A stretch of 64,000 bases of DNA, taken from the NCBI RefSeq assembly GCF_900451195.1, contig NZ_UGHR01000001.1, positions 1,240,001-1,304,000 on the forward strand, read 5' to 3'. Positions 27,115 to 36,143 of the stretch are shown in pieces (position 1 is the first letter of the stretch; each line of letters begins with the position of its first letter). This stretch comes from Iodobacter fluviatilis. GTDB taxonomy: Bacteria > Pseudomonadota > Gammaproteobacteria > Burkholderiales > Chitinibacteraceae. The notes under the pieces were generated by a model, which worked only from the letters and a program-made list of their open reading frames with translations, was not told the DNA's origin and did not search any database. The translations under genes were made by a program, and so were the position numbers.

Positions 27115-27133
27115 ACGTAGTAATGACGTAGTA
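27115..27133. repeat. Single arm of the ACGTAGTA element
   Basis: ACGTAGTAATGACGTAGTA, identical to the left arms at 9264 and (18 of 19 bases) 10487. No matching second arm was seen downstream. Confidence 0.8.
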
Positions 27134-27356
27134 TTTTATAAGGTGGAGCGTTGTGCTGATAGTTATGCATTGAAAAACGAATGTGCTACATGCGAGAGAA
27201 TATTCTAAGGAACGTTTAAATTTATCTGCAATTTCATCTGCAAGAGGTTTAATGAAAATGTCGTATATGGATAAGACGTGTTATATTTTATTTAGGAATT
27301 GAGTTATTTAACCAAGAAAAAAGAGAGGGCAGGTGAAAGACAATCGATATAGATAT

Positions 27357-27405
27357 AAAAACCAGCTCAGGTAGGTGCATTGTCCTGCTACCAGAGCTGG
27401 TTTTC
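27357..27405 (-). terminator. Terminator of the helicase gene
   Basis: AAAACCAGCTC and GAGCTGGTTTT form the outer stem, and AGGTAGG/CCTGCT extends it inside. On the minus strand the stem is followed by TTTTTATAT. It lies 45 bases after the stop of the minus-strand helicase. Confidence 0.8.
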
Positions 27406-27449
27406 AGTACTTAAAAATTAGCCCTACTGTATCCGGGAGAAATTGATAG

Positions 27450-29153
27450 TTAGAGATTAATTGGGGAGCCGACTTTGGGCATGGAAAGGCCTGCTTCTGA
27501 AATAAACCGACTAGGCTTATTTAGTGATGTGGCGGAAATAACAAGCCTATTCTGAGCTCGTGTCATTGCGACGTACATGAGTCGTCTCTCTTCGCTTTCT
27601 GGAGATCTTTCGCTAGGGATAACTTCTTCTTCTGCTCGAATAATCCAGACATTGGTAAATTCTAACCCCTTGCTTGCATGCATTGTGAAAAGTCCGACCC
27701 CTTCGATATCTTCTTCTTGTTTTCGCTGAACGAGTGCGATCCGCTGTGATATTGAACCTTTCAAGCGCTGTAGCACCGAGATTGCTCGAGCAAGTATTTC
27801 TTTATCCCAAGTACTGGCTGCAGGCATTAGAAATTCAGATACCCCAATAAGCAGTAATTCTTCCCGCTTGTTTTTGGCCAGATTTTGCCAATCAAGAAAC
27901 TTAATGGCCAGATTATTTATTGTCTTCTTCGTTGAGGCACTTATGCCATCCCCATCTGGATAGCTGGCACCAACGTAGCTAATCTGCCCATGCTGATGCA
28001 GTTGAGATAGTTCATGTTCAGGAACACCCATCCAGTGAAGAAGAGAGTCATATCCACCGTTAGATTGCCGTGAAATACTTTGCAATAGATCTAGTAAAAC
28101 TTGCGTTGCAAGCTTGGACCAAACGCCACTCCCGCCGTGGCGTGTATAAGGGATCTGGCGGGCAGTAAGCTCTAACTCAATAACATCAAGCGCCATATTT
28201 GTTCGAGCCAAGACGGCCCATTCAGAAGGGGCTTGGGTGGCTGCATTTGCTAAAGCCTCAGCTTCATCTTGATCTGTCGAAAATCGATTGCATGCAATAC
28301 GCCCGCCTCTTCCCCTTGCCGGGTCAAGAGCCTTTAGCATCCTGTCCTGGTTAAGATTAATGAGGCAAGCAGATGGGAATACGATCTCTCTATAAGACCG
28401 ATAATTTATACCAAGTGTGACAACTTCAGCTTGAAACTCGTTAACGAAGCGCTCCATACCTTGAAAGCCTAGAGCATTTCGCCAGCCGTAGATGCACTGG
28501 TCATCATCTCCGACAACCGTGATAGAGCGGCTAGGGTTTCTATGCAATTTTAACCATTCGAATTGAACGTGATCAGTATCCTGAAATTCGTCAACAAAAA
28601 TCCATTTATGCCCAAATGGCCGGAGTCGGCCTGCTTTCATTTCAGCCACGGCATCTAAAATGAGGTCGTGCATATCATGCTTGCCATCACGTCGCAGCAA
28701 CTCTTGGTAAGCTTCAAACAAATCATTTATGGCAGCATCCGTTGGGGCAGTAATGCTGCATTTAGCGGCATCAATTTTTTGCAGAGCATCATCGGCCTTA
28801 CCTTCAAAATCGACTTGTTTCATTGCCCTTTTAACTAATGCAATTAATTTACTGCCCGTAACTAAATTAAACTTTTTACTCAGCCCTTTCTCAAGTTGTT
28901 GTTTGCATACGGAGTGAAACGTGCCAACAGATATGCGTGATGAAAGAGGGCCAATTTTTTTATTAATCCGTTCTTTGATTTCGCCTGCTGCCTTTTTTGT
29001 GAAAGTGACAATGAGAATGCGATCATCATGATCTGGGCTAATTAAGTGCGCTGCCTTTTCAATTAGCGTTCGTGTTTTTCCTGACCCAGGGCATGCAAAA
29101 ACCGCCAAATTACCTGATGCATGAATAGCTTGTTCTTGGTTGATATTTAGCAT
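27450..29153 (-). CDS. UvrD/Rep-family DNA helicase
   Basis: 567 residues from the methionine of MLNINQEQAIHASG (29153); the frame runs 12 codons further. Motifs in order: Q-motif/NQEQ, Walker A CPGSGKTRTL (~20-30), VDEFQDTD (motif II), GDDDQCIYGWR (motif III), motif V TMHASKGLEFTNVW and motif VI YVAMTRAQNRLVI. It is shorter than UvrD/PcrA (about 720), with reduced 2B insertions. Such helicases unwind DNA 3'-5'. It sits between the virB6-linked genes and the DUF5710 gene, in the middle of a T4SS set, and could process DNA for transfer or act in defence; context does not decide. Confidence 0.88.
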   Translation of the reverse strand: MLNINQEQAIHASGNLAVFACPGSGKTRTLIEKAAHLISPDHDDRILIVTFTKKAAGEIKERINKKIGPLSSRISVGTFHSVCKQQLEKGLSKKFNLVTGSKLIALVKRAMKQVDFEGKADDALQKIDAAKCSITAPTDAAINDLFEAYQELLRRDGKHDMHDLILDAVAEMKAGRLRPFGHKWIFVDEFQDTDHVQFEWLKLHRNPSRSITVVGDDDQCIYGWRNALGFQGMERFVNEFQAEVVTLGINYRSYREIVFPSACLINLNQDRMLKALDPARGRGGRIACNRFSTDQDEAEALANAATQAPSEWAVLARTNMALDVIELELTARQIPYTRHGGSGVWSKLATQVLLDLLQSISRQSNGGYDSLLHWMGVPEHELSQLHQHGQISYVGASYPDGDGISASTKKTINNLAIKFLDWQNLAKNKREELLLIGVSEFLMPAASTWDKEILARAISVLQRLKGSISQRIALVQRKQEEDIEGVGLFTMHASKGLEFTNVWIIRAEEEVIPSERSPESEERRLMYVAMTRAQNRLVISATSLNKPSRFISEAGLSMPKVGSPINL

Positions 29154-29275
29154 GATGAGTTTGGTCGCTATAACAAAGCTATGGTTCACTGAGCAGCCAA
29201 TATGATTGGCTGCTCTTTAGCTATTGACGAAGTGAAGAGCCAAGAATTATAAATAAATAGAGTGGTGTTGCTTTT

Positions 29276-30031
29276 TTAAGGGCGAAACCTAATTTCAGTG
29301 TAAATTCCTGACTGCGAATTAGCATCGGTTTCGGTATAGCTAAAACTTCTTAATATAAGATTGCCTTCTGCTGCTATGCCTAAGTATTCCCGAATTGATT
29401 TATTTTTTTGGTTCGCAAAATGATTAATGAAGCCTCTTGGCTGATGACCAAGAAATATGGTTATGCCAGTAAAAGTAATATATAAAACTAACCAGCTATA
29501 GCACAGATTCGCAAAGTGACTATAAGGTTGGAATGCTAAAGATTCCTTACTAAAATTGGAGAATATGTTTAGCAAAGTATCCGGTTCAAATATAGCAAAT
29601 ATGAATAACATCCAAAAGATAGCGACAGGTATAGTGAAAATAAAATCGTTAATTCTTAATAACCAAACCCAAAGAGCATTTAAAAATTGAGCAATATATA
29701 TCTTTTTGTCAGTTGAGGTTTTTAAACAAATATAGGCATATTTTTCATCACTAATTTCACCAATTTTCACGTTGTTGAGGGCCACGTCCCATGAAATAGG
29801 GGAGCTAGTTTCAATACGTTTTCTTAAGTTAGAAATTCGTTTTTTTATTGCGTTGTTGAGTATTAACCCTCCAACTGAAAATATTAATACATAACCTAAC
29901 CATACGGTGAGATGGCTTAGGTTGAGGCCGATAAATAAGCCATAGGGGAGGGTTAGGATGCCTAAAATACTGCAGGCCTTAATATAAGAATAATTATATT
30001 TAAATATTGCTACAATATTTTTTAGGTTCAT
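29276..30031 (-). CDS. Hypothetical multi-pass membrane protein
   Basis: About 251 residues from ATG 30031 (a GTG four codons earlier is possible). Two helices near the N-terminus (ILGILTLPYGLFIGLNLSHL, WLGYVLIFSVGGLIL) are followed by a charged soluble loop of ~65 residues and two further helices (~135-155 and 175-200). A soluble C-terminal tail ends it. I do not recognise the family. It lies downstream of virB6 and the 294-residue unknown gene, and before the helicase. Confidence 0.55.
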   Translation of the reverse strand: MNLKNIVAIFKYNYSYIKACSILGILTLPYGLFIGLNLSHLTVWLGYVLIFSVGGLILNNAIKKRISNLRKRIETSSPISWDVALNNVKIGEISDEKYAYICLKTSTDKKIYIAQFLNALWVWLLRINDFIFTIPVAIFWMLFIFAIFEPDTLLNIFSNFSKESLAFQPYSHFANLCYSWLVLYITFTGITIFLGHQPRGFINHFANQKNKSIREYLGIAAEGNLILRSFSYTETDANSQSGIYTEIRFRP

Positions 30032-30118
30032 GATCGCTAACACTCTATGTTATCAACAGGATTTTTTAAAGATTGAAGTGATTGTTCAATAAGTTATGAA
30101 CAATCACTTTTGTTTAAA

Positions 30119-31003
30119 TTAGGCTTCGCTTAATTCCAAATCTGGTTCGGCATTTTTTTGCGGATCAAGATCCGCAGCAATGTCTAATAGCTCTTTATTA
30201 TGTTTTTGCTGAGCAGTGTACTTCTGCTGTACGCTTATTGCTTGCTTCCGAATATCAATGGATAACTTTCTTAATTTTATTTTTGTTTTATAAAATGACT
30301 GGTTATACTCTTTTTGAGTTTTAAAACGATTCAACATTAAGACATTTAAATCAAAAAGATACTCTTCGATTCGCCATAACAACCGAAGGTAAGCTGTGGC
30401 CATCGGGCTGGTGATGATCACTTCTTCTGAATCTTCGCTTGGATACGAAACTTCAATTAGCCGGTCGGCTTTTGACACGCTGTCTACCTGCTTGCTACGT
30501 AGAGTTTCGAGGAGCTTTTTGATAGGGGCGTGTAGGTTGGTAATTTCAATTTCAAACTCATCAATCCAGCCATTGATGATGGATACGACCAGTTCGATAT
30601 CTTTAGCCGGTAAAATAGCCGGGCCATATGTTCCAATGAAAAAAACATTTTTGGAGTTTACGTAGAATGTTTGGTTGAATAAGTGTTGGAGAGGCTGACT
30701 GGGCAAATCTCTTTGCATGCGGCCAACAGCGCCTTTGATTCGGCTTAACCAATTTTCACGAATAGTCGTGTTTGTTTCAGCAAGTCGTTCTGCTCTTACC
30801 TTCCCCAGTCTTCGGCGCTCCAGCGCCCTTACTTCCTTCTGCTGTGCTCGGCTCATCACCGTAGCGGCATTGTTTTCAGGTGTGGTGGCATCTGCAGCTG
30901 TGCTTACCGGGCACGCATTAGATTCTTCGATTAGCTGGTTTTCTGCTGAAAGAGAAGTATCTTCAGTGCCTAATTCTGGATTTAAGTTTTCATTCGAGTT
31001 CAT
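30119..31003 (-). CDS. Hypothetical island protein, possibly DUF1845/AcaB-like
   Basis: 294 residues, soluble and highly charged. The first ~80 residues are disordered (Glu/Asn/Thr-rich), then a basic helix (SRAQQKEVRALERRRLGKVR), then a domain of ~170 residues with a central SYPSEDSEEVIITSPMATAY segment and long amphipathic C-terminal helices. The layout resembles DUF1845/AcaB proteins of integrative conjugative elements, but I could not confirm this. ATG 31003 has a GGAG-type site upstream. It follows virB6 by ~40 bases and is probably cotranscribed with the virB genes. Confidence 0.5.
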   Translation of the reverse strand: MNSNENLNPELGTEDTSLSAENQLIEESNACPVSTAADATTPENNAATVMSRAQQKEVRALERRRLGKVRAERLAETNTTIRENWLSRIKGAVGRMQRDLPSQPLQHLFNQTFYVNSKNVFFIGTYGPAILPAKDIELVVSIINGWIDEFEIEITNLHAPIKKLLETLRSKQVDSVSKADRLIEVSYPSEDSEEVIITSPMATAYLRLLWRIEEYLFDLNVLMLNRFKTQKEYNQSFYKTKIKLRKLSIDIRKQAISVQQKYTAQQKHNKELLDIAADLDPQKNAEPDLELSEA

Positions 31004-31044
31004 TTCAGTCTCCTTGGGTTGAGCTATTGGTTATGTTTACTAAA

Positions 31045-31980
31045 TTAGAGCTTTACGCTCTTTAATGCGTTTTTTGCCAGGCCTGCGCCTGGAAGAGAGC
31101 CTTTTGCTCCTTTAGTTGCACCGCTTAATAAACCGGATGCAATGTCAGGTATTTGCATGCAAAGGAATAAAACCGTAAGTGCTAGCAGTACAGCGGTCAT
31201 GGATGCTTGAATTGGTAATGCATCACCATTCGTGATGTTTATTTCCAAATGAGATTGCATTGAAATTAATACGTTTGCTGTTATTGTAATAACAACAATA
31301 GCAACTAATTTTAGGAATCCTGCTCCAATAGTATATTTAAACCAACCATCAAATATAAAACTGACACGTTCATGAATAATTGATGGAATCATTAATGGAC
31401 CGAATGCCAGTGAAATTCCTAGCAATAAGGATCCTAATGTCCAATACCACATCACAACAATTGCGGAGAGCATAAGTAATATCGATGCAATGGTTATATA
31501 CAATAACCCAACAAGTCCTTCCTGCATGTGAGCAGCAGCAACACCTGGAATGAGTGATTTCCATGAAAGAAGACTATTTTTAGTGTTATCTAGTAGCTGA
31601 ACATATAGTTTCCCTGATGTTGATGTTAATAAATTAACAATTGATTCCATTGCCGCATCGCCACTTTGTCCCCCAGTCGCGGCAAGTTGCAGGCCGTTAA
31701 ATATGGAAGTGATACTATCAATTACAGCTGACTGGTAATTCATAATGAGTGATAAAACAACGCATGCTTGTATTACAGTGACGATCAGCTCAACAAATGC
31801 ATCCATCCCACCACCCAATGCAATTTCAAGTGCATTAAATACGATCACAGAAAATAAAAGGATGGCCAAAAATTCTTGTCCATTTAAAATAAATACAGTA
31901 GAGAATTTCTCTGATTCACTGACAATTGAAAGACTTAATTGCTTAAGTATCGCAGCGTAATCCATTGCACCAGTTGTCAT
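31045..31980 (-). CDS. virB6: Type IV secretion protein VirB6/TrbL
   Basis: 311 residues with at least five membrane helices (for example FLAILLFSVIVFNALEIAL, IASILLMLSAIVVMWYWTLG, LVAIVVITITANVLI, TAVLLALTVLFLCMQI). A long periplasmic loop lies after the second helix, and the MWYWTLGSLLLGISLAFGPL block is typical of the family. It forms the inner-membrane channel. The start overlaps the stop of the 87-residue gene by 4 bases. Confidence 0.88.
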   Translation of the reverse strand: MTTGAMDYAAILKQLSLSIVSESEKFSTVFILNGQEFLAILLFSVIVFNALEIALGGGMDAFVELIVTVIQACVVLSLIMNYQSAVIDSITSIFNGLQLAATGGQSGDAAMESIVNLLTSTSGKLYVQLLDNTKNSLLSWKSLIPGVAAAHMQEGLVGLLYITIASILLMLSAIVVMWYWTLGSLLLGISLAFGPLMIPSIIHERVSFIFDGWFKYTIGAGFLKLVAIVVITITANVLISMQSHLEINITNGDALPIQASMTAVLLALTVLFLCMQIPDIASGLLSGATKGAKGSLPGAGLAKNALKSVKL

Positions 31981-32228
31981 AAAAACACTCTTTTTATAAA
32001 AATATATAGTTGCAATAAAATAATAAGCGTTCCAAAAACAACAAGGTTTTTATGCCTTGTGAATATGGAGTAAAAAATATAAGCAAGCTTGAAATTTTTA
32101 CTTTTTACTTCATGAGCAGATAGAGCGAGTGTTCTTTCGTTTTTATCTTTAATGTTTGCTAATAATTTTATTTCTTCGAACTCAGAATCGCTTATTTTAA
32201 ATCGACGAATGATGAATTTTTTAATCAT
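31977..32228 (-). CDS. Small membrane protein in the TrbK position
   Basis: 83 residues from ATG 32228, chosen because GGAG lies 6 bases upstream. Soluble charged N-terminus, one C-terminal membrane helix (NLVVFGTLIILLQLYIFI). In trb operons this slot between trbJ and trbL holds TrbK, a small entry-exclusion lipoprotein. Here there is no lipobox, so it is not a classical TrbK or VirB7. The stop overlaps the virB6 start. Confidence 0.6.
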   Translation of the reverse strand: MIKKFIIRRFKISDSEFEEIKLLANIKDKNERTLALSAHEVKSKNFKLAYIFYSIFTRHKNLVVFGTLIILLQLYIFIKRVFL

Positions 32229-32252
32229 GACTAACTCCAAGAATTGGTCATG

Positions 32253-32996
32253 CTACAATTTGAAAGATTTTTTTATTTTTTCACGCTCTTCATTGTTTTT
32301 CTTTATTCTTAGCTCTCTCATCATATTGTCACGTTCTTCATTGCTTATTTCATTGATTGCTTTTTCATTGCTCAATGAATTAGCTTTAATTACACTGGAT
32401 TTTACGTCCATCATAATGGACGCTAACATATGGCTTTGTTGTGCTAGGACTTTAAATCCTTTTAAGTTCCCATCAATTCCTTCTATTTGAGAACGTGACT
32501 CTTGTAGACCTTGGGCTTCTTCCGCTACACGGCCTAAAGAGATCATGTCTTCATCAAGAGATTTTTTGTATTCTCCACCTCGGACCTTAGCAAGATTTAT
32601 TTCAGCTCGCATATATTCTTCAGGATTTAAATTCAAGTTTTTCATTTCTTCAATACGTCGTGTATACACGGTTCTTACATCTTCAACAGAGCGTTTGAAA
32701 GATTGAATATGATCACGCAATTCCCTGATTTTTTCGGCTGTTCTAATATAGGGTTGTAATTGCTTCTGGATCACATCTCTTGGCACATTCGCCATGTTTT
32801 TTATTCGTTCAATTTGTTGCTCTAACTGTAGTGCGTATTCTTTTGCTTGAACGGCCACTAATTCTGCCTGAGATAAGTTTGACGTCACAAGCTCGAAATT
32901 GTTTAGCCATTGCGTGAATTCCAGCGCATAAGCATATGCGTAGCAAGCATTACTAATGCTTGATGCCAGTAAAAAAGAAATAATATATTTACGCAT
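32253..32996 (-). CDS. virB5: Type IV secretion protein VirB5/TrbJ
   Basis: 247 residues from ATG 32996 (GAGGAAAG upstream). Signal peptide MRKYIISFLLASSISNACYA, then long helices: a first coiled coil (LEQQIERIKNMANV), a QPYIRTAEKIRELRDHI segment, and a final charged coil. This is the helical-bundle pattern of TrbJ/VirB5 minor pilus subunits. It overlaps the end of virB4. Confidence 0.8.
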   Translation of the reverse strand: MRKYIISFLLASSISNACYAYAYALEFTQWLNNFELVTSNLSQAELVAVQAKEYALQLEQQIERIKNMANVPRDVIQKQLQPYIRTAEKIRELRDHIQSFKRSVEDVRTVYTRRIEEMKNLNLNPEEYMRAEINLAKVRGGEYKKSLDEDMISLGRVAEEAQGLQESRSQIEGIDGNLKGFKVLAQQSHMLASIMMDVKSSVIKANSLSNEKAINEISNEERDNMMRELRIKKNNEEREKIKKSFKL

Positions 32997-35493
32997 ATTC
33001 ACTTTCCTCTTCTTCAATACTCACATGAGAAACTTCATCAATATAACGCTCTTGCCAATTTTCATTGTTTGGCTTGCCGTTATTCCAGTGTTTATTAAAT
33101 ATACTAATTGCTTTTAAATCAGACCGGCAGCAGGCCAAAACGCGAGGAGGTAATGGCAGTAATATTTTTCGTGTAATATCACCTTGAATTACAATATATT
33201 CTCGCTTAGGAATAGCAGACTTAATCATTTCGATTTGCTTGTCATTCAGCAAGAATATCCCTTTGTATAGATTCAAATGGGATTCAATATTTTGATTTGG
33301 TAAGAATATTCTTGTAGGAATATTATCTATAATTCCTTCAAATGCAGCTGATTTCGCTAACTCGCCGAGTGATTGGGTTGTGATGATGACATGCCCTAAT
33401 TTCTTGGCGATATCGCGTAGCCAAACGTCAAATTCCGCAGTGAATTCAGGATTAGAAAGTAAGTAATGACCTTCTTCAACATAGATAGTTGTCGGGTAAA
33501 TAACGCTTCTTCGAGTGGATTTTATATCGCGCTCAATTCGATAAAATACATAGCTCATTACTGGCTTACGTGATCTTTCATCTTTAAGGAGTTCGCCCAT
33601 TTCCATGCACGTAATATTGGCAAACTCAAATGAATCATCCATATGATCAAATACATAGGCTAATGGCCCATCTCCAACCCAAGGGGCCAGCTCAGCTTGT
33701 AAATGATATGGGAGAAAATGCCATAGAGCGTGTAGACGCCAAGAGTCTTTACCTGATCCCTTTAAATGACGCATTGACGAGTTGATTTCCATTTCATCAT
33801 CAGCTTGAAGCGAGTAGCCTCGTGCACAAATGAGCTTTTCTATCCAGCTGGATAGAAATGGCCAAGCATCAGGATCATCCAGCATAAGCAAAGGATTTAA
33901 GTGGTTTTGGCTGCCAGGTTGAAAGTCAATATGCTTGCCTCCCTGTAGGATTGTAGGGATCCAGCAGCTATACGATTTATCAAAGATAATTAAACGGCCA
34001 TGGTATTTTGCAAATTGAGACAGTAAAAAATTAAGTAGCGTTGATTTACCTGTGCGAGATGGACCAATCACCATCGCATTGCCTAAATCTGCGAGATGAA
34101 AGTTGAACCTGTATGGGACTCCATATTCGGTCGGTAGCTCTGCAAGGGCAGGGCAATGCTTGTCCATGCTTTCGGAAAAATAGTCATTTTTGGCAGAGCC
34201 TGGATTGACTGTTTTGAATGGAGCAAAGTCAGAGAATGCTGAAATAGGGCGATAAAGCCAGCGTTGCACTTGACGCCATTGGCCGGGGATGGAGGATGAG
34301 TACCCAGAAAGCAAATGCAATTGTTCTGAAATAGAATTAATAGATGAGTTTTTTAATTTTTCTTGAACTTCTGTAGCCACCCTTTTTGACTCTAAAAGAG
34401 TGGGGCCGTTGCATAAAATAATTGATGAGTACCAGCCGTATAAATGGCCAGCGTCAATTTTTGATTCAATAGTTTTACATTTTTCTACTAAAGACATTTT
34501 GTGCGCATTTCGTTGCACGTCGTCAGGATTGCCTTTTTTCCCTTTCATTGCCAGCCTGAAATACTCACCTATATTAATACTCGACAGACTGTAGAATTGC
34601 TGAGCACGTTTAGAAATCATTGTTGCTTTTGATTGCGGGATTATTCTAAATAATTGAATGGAGTCCAGTTCTCCATTAATCCCTAATAAGCAGTTCAACT
34701 TTGATGGAGTTGATTTAACCGCCTTAATAACAGTCAAACCTGTGATGTACTTTGTATCCATAGCATTACTATTAACCAAATGCTCAGATGCAACCTGCAG
34801 AGTTGAGTTTGGTAATGCTGTGTCCAGTAATTCACCCGCGACAACATCCATTGCCCAATTAATTTGGTTCGAATCATTGGCAGAAATAGTTCCGCCCAAA
34901 TAGTTGATGAGCTCTTTATCATGCAAGCGTCTTAAACCTGTTGAACGCTCTAATGTTTGTTCAAAACTACGTAACATCCCATCAATTTTAAGAACTGACT
35001 CGGTAATGTGAGAAACTTCTTGTTTAAGCGTTTCTCCAGGGTTAAAAATAGATTTCATTTCTGTTAAAATGGCTGCGATAGGCTCATCTTTTCCAACCGC
35101 ATTTTTAATTCGATTAAGGAAGCTTTGATCAGATGGAGAAATCAATACGGATAAATATTGTCGATTCGAAAATCTTGGATGTAGATTTTCAAAAACTGTA
35201 TTAAATTCAGTTTCTAACATTTTTGCGATTGGATTGCTAAAACTTGTTGTTGAAATCCCTTTTAAATACCTTCTTTTTAAATGCGTCCAAATGGTAATGG
35301 GCATATTTTTGAACTCTGAAAATGCAGCATCGCTAATTGACGATAAGTCATCTTCACCACTTTCCGTGAGTCCGCCAATATCTTGCCCTTTTATTTCGTA
35401 GCAAACGAGCAATGAACCATCTTTGCACATAACAACATCGTTACGTACCATCATTAACCACGGAATGAGTTTACCCCATGAGGCACGTTTCAC
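32989..35493 (-). CDS. virB4: Type IV secretion ATPase VirB4/TrbE
   Basis: 834 residues, the usual length. N-terminal CagE/TrbE domain, then the ATPase core with Walker A IGPSRTGKSTLLN (~470-483), Walker B-type TIYVEEGHYLL, and the late motif VIITTQSLGEL. It energises assembly and transport at the inner membrane. It overlaps virB3 by 4 bases upstream and virB5 by 8 downstream, showing tight coupling. Confidence 0.95.
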   Translation of the reverse strand: MKRASWGKLIPWLMMVRNDVVMCKDGSLLVCYEIKGQDIGGLTESGEDDLSSISDAAFSEFKNMPITIWTHLKRRYLKGISTTSFSNPIAKMLETEFNTVFENLHPRFSNRQYLSVLISPSDQSFLNRIKNAVGKDEPIAAILTEMKSIFNPGETLKQEVSHITESVLKIDGMLRSFEQTLERSTGLRRLHDKELINYLGGTISANDSNQINWAMDVVAGELLDTALPNSTLQVASEHLVNSNAMDTKYITGLTVIKAVKSTPSKLNCLLGINGELDSIQLFRIIPQSKATMISKRAQQFYSLSSINIGEYFRLAMKGKKGNPDDVQRNAHKMSLVEKCKTIESKIDAGHLYGWYSSIILCNGPTLLESKRVATEVQEKLKNSSINSISEQLHLLSGYSSSIPGQWRQVQRWLYRPISAFSDFAPFKTVNPGSAKNDYFSESMDKHCPALAELPTEYGVPYRFNFHLADLGNAMVIGPSRTGKSTLLNFLLSQFAKYHGRLIIFDKSYSCWIPTILQGGKHIDFQPGSQNHLNPLLMLDDPDAWPFLSSWIEKLICARGYSLQADDEMEINSSMRHLKGSGKDSWRLHALWHFLPYHLQAELAPWVGDGPLAYVFDHMDDSFEFANITCMEMGELLKDERSRKPVMSYVFYRIERDIKSTRRSVIYPTTIYVEEGHYLLSNPEFTAEFDVWLRDIAKKLGHVIITTQSLGELAKSAAFEGIIDNIPTRIFLPNQNIESHLNLYKGIFLLNDKQIEMIKSAIPKREYIVIQGDITRKILLPLPPRVLACCRSDLKAISIFNKHWNNGKPNNENWQERYIDEVSHVSIEEEESEYA

Positions 35494-35786
35494 ATTAACA
35501 CCTTATTTCCAAATCCGTCAGGACGAATATTGTCATTACTAGGCCACGGCTCATAGCAGTCAGCCTGATAAAAATAGCCATAATAGCTGGCCACCAAATG
35601 TGAATCTTTTTCAGTAATAGATTTCAATATATAATGAGCGATTAAACTACATAATATAAAAGCATACAGCTCAAAACCAATAACCATTAAGCCTGCGGTG
35701 AGCATATTAATAGCAAACAAAATCCAGTGAACTCCATATATTGTTCTTGGCACATCCATGAATTCAGGGAGTTCATTTTCTCTCAT
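35490..35786 (-). CDS. virB3: Type IV secretion protein VirB3/TrbD
   Basis: 98 residues with two adjacent membrane helices (IYGVHWILFAINMLTAGLMVIG and LYAFILCSLIAHYIL) and a short N-terminus containing Pro-Arg, the normal VirB3 form. Immediately follows virB2 without a gap and overlaps virB4. Confidence 0.85.
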   Translation of the reverse strand: MRENELPEFMDVPRTIYGVHWILFAINMLTAGLMVIGFELYAFILCSLIAHYILKSITEKDSHLVASYYGYFYQADCYEPWPSNDNIRPDGFGNKVLM

Positions 35787-36143
35787 TTATGCAATTGCCA
35801 TAAAGGTGTTTAAATATTCAATTGCATTAACCACAATCCCAGACCCACTTCCGCCACATGGAATGCTAATGCCCAAAATGCTTGTTACAAAGGGTGCCGC
35901 TGATGCCGCAATCCCAACACCTAATACGATTTGAATTGCTCTACCAATGAATCCATCCATTTTGCTGGCCAGTGCAAGGCCTAATCCAAAAACAACAATC
36001 ATAATAAATGCAACTAGTCCAATAATTTTTGGACTTGTATCGGTCATCACTTTGCATAGGCCGGTAAATGTATCCGCCGCATCTGCATTTGAATGAATTA
36101 AGAATAGTGCCGACCACATTAATGCTATGGATTGCTTTTTCAT
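35787..36143 (-). CDS. virB2: Type IV secretion major pilin VirB2/TrbC
   Basis: 118 residues. A signal peptide (ALFLIHSNADA) and two hydrophobic helices (IIGLVAFIMIVVFGLGLAL and AIQIVLGVGIAASAAPFV) flank a short KMDGFIG loop, the classic VirB2 hairpin. An unusual feature is a C-terminal extension of ~30 residues with a single Cys (SIPCGGSGSG). Overlaps the virB11 stop. Confidence 0.85.
   Translation of the reverse strand: MKKQSIALMWSALFLIHSNADAADTFTGLCKVMTDTSPKIIGLVAFIMIVVFGLGLALASKMDGFIGRAIQIVLGVGIAASAAPFVTSILGISIPCGGSGSGIVVNAIEYLNTFMAIA

Larger units (their letters stand above)
26591..27345. other. Intergenic region of hairpins and ACGTAGTA repeats, no gene seen
   Basis: Contains a hairpin at 26685-26702 (GACGCCA/TGGCGTC), the terminator at 26807-26836, and the ACGTAGTA elements at 27046-27086 and 27115-27133. 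Base composition is AT-rich, and no frame longer than a few dozen codons looks protein-like. Confidence 0.6.
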
